From Rhodospirillales bacterium 70-18 (GTDB taxonomy: Bacteria; Pseudomonadota; Alphaproteobacteria; Acetobacterales; Acetobacteraceae), in NCBI GenBank assembly GCA_001899585.1, contig MKWE01000053.1:333585-397584 (forward strand): a DNA stretch of 64,000 nt, given 5' to 3'. Both the position numbers and the translations under genes were made by a program. How positions within the stretch are numbered: position 1 is the first letter of the stretch; every line of letters starts with the position of its first letter. Below the pieces are notes generated by a model that was not told the DNA's origin, did no database searches, and was given only the letters and a program-made list of their open reading frames with translations. Positions 25,391-33,480 of this stretch are shown here, piece after piece.

Positions 25391-28282
25391 ATGCGCCTGA
25401 CCGACCCCGCCACCCCCCCGGCCGCCCGCCCGGTGAGCATCCGCTTCGAGGGGCAAGACATCCCGGCCCTGCCCGGCGAGACCGTGGCGGCCGCGCTCTC
25501 GGCGGCCGGCATCCTGGCCTTCCGCCACACCGCCAGCGGCGCGCCGCGCGGCCTGTATTGCGGCATGGGCGCGTGTTTCGACTGCGTGGTGACGGTGGAT
25601 GGCCGCACCGGCCGCCGCGCCTGCCTGGAGAAGGTGCGCGAGGGCATGCAGGTCACCGGCGCCATCCCGGCCGCCCCCGCCGCGCTCGCCCCCGAACCCG
25701 TCGCCGCCCAGGCTGACGATCGCGCCTGCGACGTGCTGGTGGTCGGCGCCGGCCCGGCCGGGCTGGCCGCCGCCATCGCCGCCGCCGAGGCCGGCGCCGC
25801 CGTGGTCGTGCTCGACGAGCGCGCCGCCCCCGGCGGCCAGTACCACAAGCCGCTCGCCCCCAGCCACCAGGCCACCGCGCCTGACGCCCAGTTCCGCGAG
25901 GGCGCCGCCCTGCACGCCCGCGCCCTGCGCGCGGGGGCCGCCATCCTGCAGGACGCCACCGTCTGGGGCGCCTTCGCCGCCACCGCCGAGCAGGCCGGCG
26001 AGGTCGCCGCCGTCATCGATGGCCGCGCCGTCACCTTCCACCCGCGCCGGCTCGTCCTGGCGCCCGGCGCGCATGAACGCCCGATGCCGCTGCCGGGCTG
26101 GACGCTGCCGGGGGTGATGACCACCGGCGCGCTGCAAACCCTGGCCCGCGCCCAGCGCGTCTCCCCCGGCGGCCGCGTGCTGATCGCCGGCTCCGGCCCG
26201 CTCAACCTGCAACTGGCCTGCGAGCTGTTGGCCGGCGGCGTGCAGGTGGCCGCCGTCATCGAGGCGGCGCCCAAGCCCGGCCTGGCCAGCCTGCGCGCCG
26301 CCTGGGGCATGCTGCGCGCGGCCCCCGGCCTGGTGCGCCAGGGCCTGTCCTACCTCGCCACGCTGGAGCGCGCGCGCGTCGGCATCGTCTGGAACAGCCG
26401 CGTCACGGCGTTGGAGGGAGAGGGCAGGGTGGCCATCGCCCATCTCGCCACCCCCACCGGCCCGCGCGCCATCGCCGCCGAGGTGGTCGCCATGAATCTC
26501 GGCTTCCAGCCGGAAACCGGCCTCGCCCGCGCGCTCGACATCCCGCACCGCTTCGTCGATGCCGGCCTCGGCCACCTCGCGACCGAAACGGACGGCGATG
26601 GCCGCACCGCGCTCGCCTCGGTGTTCGCGGTCGGCGACGGCGCCAGCCTCGGCGGCTCGCGTGTGGCCCTCGCCCGCGGCCGGCTCGCCGGCCTGGCCGC
26701 CGCCCGCGACCTCGGCCGCGCCGCCCCCGACGAGCCGGCCCTGCGCGCGGCACTCGCCCGCGCGCAACGCTTCCAGGCCGCGCTCTGGTCGCTGTTCCCG
26801 CCGCCGCCCGCCCTCGAACTCGCCGACGACACCATCGTCTGCCGCTGCGAGGAGGTCACCGCCGGCCGCCTGCGCGCCGAGATCGCCGGCGGGCTGGTCT
26901 CCATCGCCGCCCTCAAGAAGGCCACCCGCGCCGGCATGGGCCGCTGCCAGGGCCGCTTCTGCGCCGCCAGCATCGCAAGGCTCTGCCCGCACGCCCCGGG
27001 CGCCGACGCCTTTGCCGCCCCGCGCGTGCCGGTGAAGCCGGTGCCCGCCGCCGCGCTGATGTTCGAGGCCGGCGAGTTCGAGGCGCCGCTGCTCGACGAC
27101 CCCACCCCCAACCAGCGCCGCGTGCCGGTCCGGCCCCCCGCCCGCGCCACCGAGGCCGCCGACATCGTGGTGATCGGCGGCGGCTCGGTCGGCCTCTCGG
27201 TCGCCTATTTCCTGGCGAAGGACGGCGCCGACGTGCTGGTGATCGACCGCGACGAGGCCGGCCTCGCCGCCGCCACCGCCAATGCCGGCAGCCTGCACGT
27301 GCAGTTGCTCTCCTACGATTTCGGCCACCCCGGCATGCCCGAGGATGGCGGCCCCGCCGCCCACACCATGCCGCTCGCCCCGCGCAGCATCGCGCTGTGG
27401 AAGCAGATCGCCGCCGAGGCCGGTGAGTCCCTCGGCATCTCCACCCAGGGCGGCCTGATGCTGGCCGCCACCGAGGCCGATCTCGGCTGGCTGCGCGCCA
27501 AGGCGGCGATGGAGCGGCGCTGGGACATCGAAAGCCACCTGATCGGCGCCAACGAACTGCGTGACCTCGCCCCCACCCTGGCGCCCGACCTGCTCGGCGC
27601 GGTGTTCTGCCCCGCCGAGGGCCGCATCGACCCGTTGCGCGGCACCATGGCGCTGTCTCGGCTGGCGCAGGCGCATGGCGCGCGGCTGCTGAAGGGCGCC
27701 GAGGTCACCGGCATCGCCCGCGTTGGAGCGGCGTGGCAGGTGCAGACCGGCAGGGGCCCGGTGGTCGCCGGCCGCGTCGTCAACTGCGCCGGCCCCTGGG
27801 CGAAGCGCATCGGCGCCATGGTCGGGCTGGACCTGCCGGTGACCGGCACCGTCCAACAGGTGATCGTCACCGAACCCGCCCCGCCCCTGGTGCCGCACCT
27901 GGTCGCGCTGTCGCACCGGCACCTCTCGCTGAAGCAGCAGGACAGCGGTGGCCTGCTGATCGGCGGCGGCTGGTTCGGCGCCTTCGATCCCGGGGACGGC
28001 CGCAGCCGCAACCTGCGCCGCAACATCGAGGGCAATCTCTGGGTCGCCGCCCGCGTGCTGCCCGCTTTGCGCGGCCTGTCGATCATCCGCGCCTGGACCG
28101 GCATCAACCCGGCGATCGACCGCGCCCCCATCCTCGGCGAGGCCCCCGGCCTGCCCGGCTTCTTCAACGCGGTGACGGCCAACGGCTACACCCTGGGCCC
28201 GATCGCCGGCCGGCTGACCGCGGACGCGGTGCTGCACGGGCAGGCGCCCAACCCCTGGTATACGCTGGAGCGGTTCGGGTAG
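25391..28282 (+). CDS. Three-domain fusion of HcnA/HcnB/HcnC (opine or hydroxyproline oxidase) subunits
   Basis: A 963-residue flavin/iron-sulfur oxidoreductase that joins in one chain what are usually three proteins. Residues 15-95: plant-type 2Fe-2S domain with Cys57, Cys62, Cys65 and Cys78. Residues 112-480: FAD/NAD(P) oxidoreductase (GAGPAGLAAAIAAAE near 119; second dinucleotide fold GSGPLN near 267). Residues 480-535: BFD-like 2Fe-2S site, Cys484, Cys486, Cys519, Cys524. Residues 590-963: D-amino-acid/glycine-oxidase-type FAD domain (IGGGSVGLSVAYFLAKDGADV). Such complexes oxidise glycine, opines or D-hydroxyproline. No frameshift or internal stop is seen. The substrate is unknown. Confidence 0.9.
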   Translation: MRLTDPATPPAARPVSIRFEGQDIPALPGETVAAALSAAGILAFRHTASGAPRGLYCGMGACFDCVVTVDGRTGRRACLEKVREGMQVTGAIPAAPAALAPEPVAAQADDRACDVLVVGAGPAGLAAAIAAAEAGAAVVVLDERAAPGGQYHKPLAPSHQATAPDAQFREGAALHARALRAGAAILQDATVWGAFAATAEQAGEVAAVIDGRAVTFHPRRLVLAPGAHERPMPLPGWTLPGVMTTGALQTLARAQRVSPGGRVLIAGSGPLNLQLACELLAGGVQVAAVIEAAPKPGLASLRAAWGMLRAAPGLVRQGLSYLATLERARVGIVWNSRVTALEGEGRVAIAHLATPTGPRAIAAEVVAMNLGFQPETGLARALDIPHRFVDAGLGHLATETDGDGRTALASVFAVGDGASLGGSRVALARGRLAGLAAARDLGRAAPDEPALRAALARAQRFQAALWSLFPPPPALELADDTIVCRCEEVTAGRLRAEIAGGLVSIAALKKATRAGMGRCQGRFCAASIARLCPHAPGADAFAAPRVPVKPVPAAALMFEAGEFEAPLLDDPTPNQRRVPVRPPARATEAADIVVIGGGSVGLSVAYFLAKDGADVLVIDRDEAGLAAATANAGSLHVQLLSYDFGHPGMPEDGGPAAHTMPLAPRSIALWKQIAAEAGESLGISTQGGLMLAATEADLGWLRAKAAMERRWDIESHLIGANELRDLAPTLAPDLLGAVFCPAEGRIDPLRGTMALSRLAQAHGARLLKGAEVTGIARVGAAWQVQTGRGPVVAGRVVNCAGPWAKRIGAMVGLDLPVTGTVQQVIVTEPAPPLVPHLVALSHRHLSLKQQDSGGLLIGGGWFGAFDPGDGRSRNLRRNIEGNLWVAARVLPALRGLSIIRAWTGINPAIDRAPILGEAPGLPGFFNAVTANGYTLGPIAGRLTADAVLHGQAPNPWYTLERFG

Positions 28283-28363
28283 CGGCCAAGGCGGCGTCAC
28301 AAAAGGGGCGGGGAGGCGAAGCGACGCGGCCTTGCCTTGCTGCTCCCCGGCGCCCTTGATGAA

Positions 28364-28389
28364 GAAAAACGTTATAACATAACATTTTC
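28364..28389. promoter_or_regulatory. Zur-type zinc-repressor box upstream of the OprB porin
   Basis: The core GTTATAACATAAC (28371-28383) is an almost perfect inverted repeat, flanked symmetrically by GAAAA on the left and TTTTC on the right, which matches the long alphaproteobacterial Zur palindrome. It lies about 90-105 bp before the porin start, in an AT-rich island between GC-rich genes. Zinc-replete Zur would be expected to bind here and repress. The match is by eye; no score was computed. Confidence 0.7.
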
Positions 28390-28432
28390 ATCGCTGCCTC
28401 TCGCACCCGGTCTTGACGGCGCCGCGCCGTAT

Positions 28433-28453
28433 ATGAGAATGCGAGTCATTCTT
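28433..28453. promoter_or_regulatory. Fur-type iron-repressor box upstream of the OprB porin
   Basis: The word TGAGAATGCGAGTCATTCTTA matches the 21-bp Fur palindrome at 15 positions and contains perfect 6-bp arms AGAATG and CATTCT around CGAGT. GAATGCGANTCATTC-type words are the usual form of the Fur box in GC-rich proteobacteria. It ends 18 bp before the start codon, so bound Fur would block initiation or early elongation. It lies about 50 bp downstream of the Zur-type box. Confidence 0.65.
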
Positions 28454-28471
28454 AATTACAGGATTCCCGCC

Positions 28472-29812
28472 ATGCGCCGCGCTCTCCTCGCAACCGCCCT
28501 GCTCGGCGGCGGCCTCATCGCCGCTGTGCCCACCGCCGCCCAAACCGCGCCCGCCGACCCGCCCCGCGTCGGTCTGTGGGAGCGTGACGCCCTGCTCGGC
28601 GACCTCGGCGGCGTGCGCCCGGCGCTCGCCGCCTGGGGCCTCACCTTCGGCCTGTCCGAGACCAGCGAGGTGCTCGGCAACGTCTCCGGCGGCCTCCGCC
28701 GCGGCGCCGTCTACGAGGGCGCCACGCTGATGAGCGTTACGCTGGATACCGGCCAGCGCCTGGGCATCCCCGACGGCACCTTCATGGTCAGCGCCTACCA
28801 GATCCATGGCCACGGGCTCAGCACCGACAATATCGGCAACCTCAACGTCGCCAGCGGCATCGAGGGGCCGCGCTCCACCCGGCTGTTCGAGCTGTGGTAC
28901 GAGCAGGCGCTGCTCGACGGGCAACTGGCCATCCGCGTCGGCCAGCAGGCCGCCGACTCGGAATTCGCGGTGGCCGGGCATGCCGGGGTGTTCATCAACG
29001 CCGGCTTCGGCTGGCCCACCCTGTCGGCGGCGGACCTGCCCGGCGGCGGCCCGGCCTATCCCACCGCCACGCCGGGGGTGCGGGTGAAGTGGCAGGCGAC
29101 CGACCAGGTGGCGGCCCTGCTGGGCGTCTACAACGGCGACCCGGCCGATAACGGCGACGGCACCGCGTTCCGGCTCAACAAGGGCGTGTTCGTGATCGGC
29201 GAGCTGCAATACGCCCGCCCGAAGGAGGCCGGGCTGCCCGGCACCTACAAGATCGGCGCCTGGTACAACTCCAACGCCTTCGCCGACCAGCGCTACGGCG
29301 CCGACGGGCTGTCGCTGGCCAACCCCGCCAGCATCGGCACGCCGCTCTCGCATCGCAACAACTGGTCGGTCTACGCGGTGCTGGACCAGATGCTGTATCG
29401 CGCGCCGGGCAGCGAGGATGGCGGGCTGGCGGTGTTCGCGCGCATCGCCGGCGCGCCGGGCGACCGCAACGCCGTCGATCTCTTCCTCAACGCCGGCCTC
29501 ACCTACAAGGGCCTGGTGCCGGGGCGGGCGGATGACACCGCCGGCATCGGCGTGGTGTACGCCCGCGTCAGCCGCCGCGCCGCCGGGCTGGATTCCGACA
29601 CCGGCTTCTACAGCGGCGGCTGGTATCCGGTGCGCGGCAGCGAGACGGCGGTGGAACTCACCTACCAGGCGCAGGTGGCGCCGTGGTGGGTGGTGCAGCC
29701 GGACCTGCAATACGTGTTCAACCCCGGCGGCGGCCTGCCGGACCCGAACCGGCCCGGCCGGCGCATCGGCGGCGCCGCCATCCTCGGGCTGCGCACCGTG
29801 GTCACCTTTTGA
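28472..29812 (+). CDS. OprB-family carbohydrate-selective type outer-membrane porin
   Basis: A 446-residue outer-membrane beta barrel. A signal peptide (MRRALLATALLGGG to about AAQ) is followed by the OprB opening (LWERDALLGDLGGVRPALAAWGLTFGLS) and many alternating amphipathic strands, ending in a C-terminal strand LGLRTVVTF with the terminal Phe required for barrel assembly. OprB proteins pass sugars in some genera, but the Zur- and Fur-type boxes upstream point to uptake connected with metal shortage in this case. The ATG at 28472 starts the signal peptide. The stop is followed by a short tandem repeat. Confidence 0.9.
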   Translation: MRRALLATALLGGGLIAAVPTAAQTAPADPPRVGLWERDALLGDLGGVRPALAAWGLTFGLSETSEVLGNVSGGLRRGAVYEGATLMSVTLDTGQRLGIPDGTFMVSAYQIHGHGLSTDNIGNLNVASGIEGPRSTRLFELWYEQALLDGQLAIRVGQQAADSEFAVAGHAGVFINAGFGWPTLSAADLPGGGPAYPTATPGVRVKWQATDQVAALLGVYNGDPADNGDGTAFRLNKGVFVIGELQYARPKEAGLPGTYKIGAWYNSNAFADQRYGADGLSLANPASIGTPLSHRNNWSVYAVLDQMLYRAPGSEDGGLAVFARIAGAPGDRNAVDLFLNAGLTYKGLVPGRADDTAGIGVVYARVSRRAAGLDSDTGFYSGGWYPVRGSETAVELTYQAQVAPWWVVQPDLQYVFNPGGGLPDPNRPGRRIGGAAILGLRTVVTF

Positions 29813-29856
29813 GAGAAGGCGGGCTGAGAGAAGGCGGGCTGAGAGAAGGCGGGGCT
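29811..29856. repeat. Three-copy 15-bp direct repeat after the porin stop
   Basis: The unit GAGAGAAGGCGGGCT occurs three times back to back from 29811; the third copy has one extra G. The first unit begins inside the stop codon of the porin gene. The repeat lies in the gap between the porin and the gamma-glutamyltransferase gene and is likely a replication-slippage product. It contains no hairpin and no obvious regulatory site. Confidence 0.8.
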
Positions 29857-29924
29857 GGAAGGGGGGGCGGTTGCCGGCGGCGGGGTTTTGCGCTGGTGTT
29901 GCGGCAACCCCGGAGGACCCCGCC

Positions 29925-31508
29925 ATGACCTACACCCCGCCGCCGCATGCCGTGCAGCACTGGAACGTCACCAAGCCCTCGGCCACCGGCCGGCGCGGCA
30001 TGGTGGTCTCCCAGAGCCGCGACGCCGCGCAGGCGGGTGTCGCGGTGCTGGAGGCGGGCGGCAACGCGGTGGACGCGGCGGTGGCCACCGCCTTCGCGCT
30101 CGCCACCGTGGAGCCGTGGAATTCCGGCCTCGGCGGCATCGGCTTCGGCCTGGTCCATCGCGCCGGCGAGCCGAACGCCAAGGTGGTGGATTTCGGCCCG
30201 GTCGCCCCGCGCCATCTCAGCCCGGCCAACTTCAAGCTCACCGGGCGCATGACCACCGAGCTGTTCCGCTGGCCGGAGGTGGAGGGCGACGCCAACATCC
30301 ACGGCCCGCTCTCGGTCGCGGTGCCAAGCTCGGTGGTGGGCTACGAGCGGCTGCACAGCACCTGGGGCCGGCTGCCGCTGGCCGAGGTGATGGCGCCCGC
30401 GGTGGCGCTGGCCAAGCGCGGCCTGCCGGCGGACTGGTTCACCGCGCTGAAGATCCTCGGCTCCGCCGGCGTGCTGAAACTGTACCCCGAAAGCGCCCGC
30501 ATCTACCTGCGCGACGGCCTGCCGCCGGCGCCCCCCGCCGCCGGCGCCGCCGCCTTCCTGCGCCAGGGCCGCCTGGCCGACACTCTGGAGCGCCTGCAGC
30601 AGGCCGGGCTGCGCGACTACTACGAGGGCGACATCGCCGCCTCCATCGTCGCCGACATGAAGGCGGCCGGCGGTGTGATCGACGCCGGCGACCTCGCCGC
30701 CTGCGCCGCCCGGGTGCGCCCGGCCACCGAGATCCCCTGGCGCAACGGCCGCGTGCTGCAACTCGCCACCGGCCTGACCGCGGCGCCCACCCTGGCGCGG
30801 GTGCTGCAAACCATGGTCGATGCCCCCTATGGCGCGGCCCCCGACGCCGCCTGGTTCCGCCTGCTCGCCGGCACCCTGAAGGCCGCCTATGCCGAGCGCC
30901 TGTCCGGGCTGGGCGCCGAGGAAGCGGCCGAGCCGGCGGGGGCGGAGACCTGCACCACCCATCTGACCGTCTGCGATGCCGAGGGCAGCATGGTGGCGCT
31001 GACCACGACGCTGATGTCCTCGTTCGGCAGCCGGGTGGCGCTGCCGGGCACCGGCATCATGCTGAACAACGGCATCATGTGGTTCGACCCGCGCCCCGGC
31101 CAGCCCAACTCGATCGCCCCGGGCAAGCGGCCGCTGACCAATATGTGCCCGATAGTTATGAAGCATAACAATCAGCCGGTGCTGGCCGCCGGCGCCTCGG
31201 GCGGGCGGCGGATCATGGCCGCCGTGTTCCAGCTGATGTCCTTCGTGGCGGATTTCGGCATGACCCCGGAGCAGGCCGCCCACCACCCCCGAATCGACGT
31301 GTCGAGCGCCGAGGAAGTGACGGCGGATCAACGGCTTGCGGCCGATATCCTGGCCGGCCTGGCGGCCGACGGCATGCTGGAGGTGGTGGAGAACACCGCC
31401 GTGCCGGTGAATTTCGCCTGCCCGAACATCATCGTGCAGAACCCGGACGGCAGCCGCACCGGCATCAGCGACGCGATGTCCCCCTGGTCGGCGGCGGTGG
31501 CGCAGTGA
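29925..31508 (+). CDS. ggt: Gamma-glutamyltransferase family protein, cytoplasmic type
   Basis: A 527-residue N-terminal-nucleophile enzyme that would cleave itself into two subunits at Thr344 (CTTHLTV; Thr344-Thr345-His346 align with the catalytic threonine motif), followed by SMVALTTTLMSSFGSRV and PGTGIMLNNGIMWFDP. There is no signal peptide, unlike periplasmic GGTs, so it probably acts in the cytoplasm, on glutathione conjugates or gamma-glutamyl compounds, or as an acylase-like relative. CGGAGGA precedes the ATG at 29925. It is read in the same direction as the porin, 113 bp downstream. Confidence 0.88.
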   Translation: MTYTPPPHAVQHWNVTKPSATGRRGMVVSQSRDAAQAGVAVLEAGGNAVDAAVATAFALATVEPWNSGLGGIGFGLVHRAGEPNAKVVDFGPVAPRHLSPANFKLTGRMTTELFRWPEVEGDANIHGPLSVAVPSSVVGYERLHSTWGRLPLAEVMAPAVALAKRGLPADWFTALKILGSAGVLKLYPESARIYLRDGLPPAPPAAGAAAFLRQGRLADTLERLQQAGLRDYYEGDIAASIVADMKAAGGVIDAGDLAACAARVRPATEIPWRNGRVLQLATGLTAAPTLARVLQTMVDAPYGAAPDAAWFRLLAGTLKAAYAERLSGLGAEEAAEPAGAETCTTHLTVCDAEGSMVALTTTLMSSFGSRVALPGTGIMLNNGIMWFDPRPGQPNSIAPGKRPLTNMCPIVMKHNNQPVLAAGASGGRRIMAAVFQLMSFVADFGMTPEQAAHHPRIDVSSAEEVTADQRLAADILAGLAADGMLEVVENTAVPVNFACPNIIVQNPDGSRTGISDAMSPWSAAVAQ

Positions 31509-31715
31509 TCAGGTTTTGAGCTGTTTTGCCAGTCTTTTTGCCAGAATCCAGCCGATAATGGCGGAGCAGGGGGCGGCCGGCACCATCAAAAGCCAGCCGA
31601 CATTGACCCCCTGCGCCGCCAGGTTCATCCCGATCCCCAGCATCAGCCCGCCGATCAGGCTGCCGGAAACCGAGGAATACAGGCCGAGCATCAGGATATC
31701 GCCGCGCGTGATCAT
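31509..31715 (-). CDS. Small two-span membrane protein of unknown function
   Basis: A 68-residue hydrophobic protein with two predicted membrane spans (GSLIGGLMLGIGMNLAAQG and GWLLMVPAAPCSAIIGWIL) and a basic C-terminal tail (AKRLAKQLKT), which points to the cytoplasm. It converges on the ggt gene with the stops directly adjacent. No named family is recognised. Codon usage agrees with its neighbours, and start and stop are unambiguous, so it is probably expressed. It shares the gap upstream with the rpsD promoter, reading the other way. Confidence 0.65.
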   Translation of the reverse strand: MITRGDILMLGLYSSVSGSLIGGLMLGIGMNLAAQGVNVGWLLMVPAAPCSAIIGWILAKRLAKQLKT

Positions 31716-31743
31716 GGCGAGGAGCTAACCCCGCCGCCGCGGT

Positions 31744-31773
31744 TTGACAAGCGCCGCCCCGCACGCCTATACG
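31744..31773 (+). promoter_or_regulatory. Sigma-70-type promoter of rpsD
   Basis: A consensus -35 TTGACA (31744-31749) is followed after 18 bp by TATACG (31768-31773). It lies about 130 bp before the rpsD start, leaving a long leader that includes the hairpin at 31818-31840. The quality of both hexamers fits a strongly expressed ribosomal-protein gene. Confidence 0.65.
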
Positions 31774-31817
31774 CCGCTCACTGCTGGGAACGTGGACAGG
31801 CCCTTGGGGTCTGCCCC

Positions 31818-31840
31818 GCCCTTTTCATGCGGAAAAGGGC
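31818..31840 (+). promoter_or_regulatory. Leader hairpin of rpsD, candidate S4 autoregulation site
   Basis: A perfect 9-bp stem GCCCTTTTC/GAAAAGGGC (31818-31826 with 31832-31840) closes a five-base loop ATGCG. It lies inside the transcribed leader, between the promoter and the ribosome-binding site GAAAGGA of rpsD. S4 is known to bind structured leader RNA and repress its own messenger in other bacteria; the same function here is inference. There is no T-run after the stem, so it is not a terminator. Confidence 0.5.
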
Positions 31841-31905
31841 CTACCGGTGCAACAAGCCACGGATGCTGCCTCGCCGGCGCCGGGCACGATACGAAAGGAC
31901 CGCGC

Positions 31906-32523
31906 ATGACCAAGCGCGCCCAAAGCAAGTACAAGATCAACCGCCGCCTCGGCGTGAACCTCTGGGGCCGCCCGAAGTCGCCGATCAGCAAGCGCGATTA
32001 CGGCCCCGGCCAGCACGGACAGCGCCGCAAGCAGAAGCCGACCGATTTCGGCGTGCAGCTGATGGCCAAGCAGAAGCTGAAGGGCTATTACGGCAATATC
32101 GGCGAGAAGCAGTTCCGCAAGTATTACGACGAGGCCGTGCGCCGCAAGGGCGACACCTCCGAGAACCTGATCGAGCTGCTGGAGCGCCGGCTGGATGCGG
32201 TGATCTACCGCATGAAGTTCGCCATCACCCCCTTCGCCGCCCGCCAGTTCGTCAACCACGGCCACGTTACCGTGAACGGCAAGCGCGTGAACATCCCGAG
32301 CTTCCTGGTGCAGGACAACGACATCATCGAGGTGAAGGAGAAATCCAAGCAGCTCGCCATGGTGCTGGACGCCTCGCAGAGCGCCGAGCGCGACGTGCCG
32401 GAGTATCTGGAAGTGGACCACCGTGCCATGAAGGGCCGCTTCGCCCGCGCGCCGAAGCTGTCCGACGTGCCGTATCCCGTGCAGATGGAGCCGAACCTGG
32501 TGGTCGAGTTCTACTCGCGCTGA
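31906..32523 (+). CDS. rpsD: 30S ribosomal protein S4
   Basis: A 205-residue primary 16S rRNA-binding protein of the small subunit. It has the N-terminal S4 domain ([48 protein letters not shown]) and the S4 RNA-binding motif ([38 protein letters not shown] broken by usual spacing), ending in [10 protein letters not shown]. The ATG at 31906 follows GAAAGGAC. It is a monocistronic gene here, with its own promoter, leader hairpin and an intrinsic terminator at 32545-32577. Confidence 0.97.
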   Translation: MTKRAQSKYKINRRLGVNLWGRPKSPISKRDYGPGQHGQRRKQKPTDFGVQLMAKQKLKGYYGNIGEKQFRKYYDEAVRRKGDTSENLIELLERRLDAVIYRMKFAITPFAARQFVNHGHVTVNGKRVNIPSFLVQDNDIIEVKEKSKQLAMVLDASQSAERDVPEYLEVDHRAMKGRFARAPKLSDVPYPVQMEPNLVVEFYSR

Positions 32524-32544
32524 GTTTGGTTTGCCGATCGCAGG

Positions 32545-32577
32545 CGCCCCGTTCCGGACTGTCGGAGCGGGGCGTTT
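32545..32577 (+). terminator. Intrinsic terminator after rpsD
   Basis: A 12-bp GC-rich stem, CGCCCCGTTCCG (32545-32556) pairing with CGGAGCGGGGCG (32563-32574) with a single G-U pair and a six-base loop, is followed by a short TTT. It starts 22 bp after the rpsD stop. The convergent dienelactone-hydrolase gene ends 5 bp later. Confidence 0.75.
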
Positions 32578-32581
32578 CGAT

Positions 32582-33325
32582 TCAAGGGTTTAGACGCCGC
32601 CGGTAGAGGGCGATCAGCCGCTCCCAATGCCGCTCGGCGGCCAGCTTGTCGTAGCACCAGCGCTGCGGGAAGGCGAAGCCGTGGTGCACGCCGGGGTACA
32701 CCTCGAGCTCGCCGGCGCAGCCCGATGCCTCGAATAATGCGCGCAACTCGTCCACCATCGGCAGCGGCGCCAGTTCGTCGTGCTCGGCGCAGGCGATATA
32801 CGCCTCCCCCTTGATGCGGCCGAGCGACAGATGCGGGCTTTCCACCGCGTCGCTGACCAGCCAGGTGCCATAGAACGAGGCGGCCGCGGCGATCCGCTCC
32901 GGGTAGCGGGCGGCGGCGGCCAGGGCGTAGGGGCCGCTCATGCAGTAGCCATGCGTGCCCACCGCGCCGTGGCCGAGATCGGCACGCGAGTCGATGAAGG
33001 CCAGCATGGCGCCGACATCCTGCATCACCGGCGGGATGGTCATTTTGGTGCGCACCGCGCGCATGCGGTCGCGCTCGGGGTCGCCGTCCTTCAGCACGCC
33101 GGGGCCGAAGATGGTGTCGCGCCCGGCGCGGTAGTACAGGTTGGGCAGCAGCACCGCATAGCCGGTGGTGGCCAGCCGGCGCGCCATGTCGCGCAACTCC
33201 TCGCGGATGCCCGGCGCGTCCATCAGCATCAGCACCGCCGGCGCCGGCCCGCCGCGCTCCGGCCGGCAGAGGAAGGTTTCCATCGCGCCGTCGCGCGTGG
33301 CGATATCCAGGGTTTCCTCGATCAT
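32582..33325 (-). CDS. Dienelactone hydrolase family protein
   Basis: A 247-residue alpha/beta hydrolase. The Cys-His-Asp triad of dienelactone hydrolase is present: Cys128 in GYCMSGPYA, Asp183 in EHDELAP and His215 in PGVHHGFAF. The strand after the N-terminus (APAVLMLMDAPGIREELRDMARRL) is typical. The family hydrolyses dienelactones in chloroaromatic breakdown but many members have other ester substrates. It is a single gene, convergent with rpsD and divergent from the LLM oxidoreductase, with no transporter or regulator attached. Confidence 0.88.
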   Translation of the reverse strand: MIEETLDIATRDGAMETFLCRPERGGPAPAVLMLMDAPGIREELRDMARRLATTGYAVLLPNLYYRAGRDTIFGPGVLKDGDPERDRMRAVRTKMTIPPVMQDVGAMLAFIDSRADLGHGAVGTHGYCMSGPYALAAAARYPERIAAAASFYGTWLVSDAVESPHLSLGRIKGEAYIACAEHDELAPLPMVDELRALFEASGCAGELEVYPGVHHGFAFPQRWCYDKLAAERHWERLIALYRRRLNP

Positions 33326-33480
33326 TCGGCCCTCCCGCCCGTGTTTGCGCCGACCCTAGCGGGGCGCGGGGGCTGGCGCCATCCGCCGGCACGCCCCCCG
33401 GCTTGAGCCGCCGCCGCATCCCCCCGATACTTCGCGCAACGGCCCCGGATCGAACCGGTGGCCCGCGGAGGAAGCGCGCG

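Noticed and set aside
24356..28300. Very long open frame (over 1300 codons) on the strand opposite the fusion oxidoreductase
   Set aside because: It is a shadow of GC-rich codons; it crosses two real, motif-complete genes and has low-complexity Gly/Ala/Arg composition.
29811..29856. The 15-bp tandem repeat after the porin gene as a terminator
   Set aside because: No inverted repeat and no T-run.
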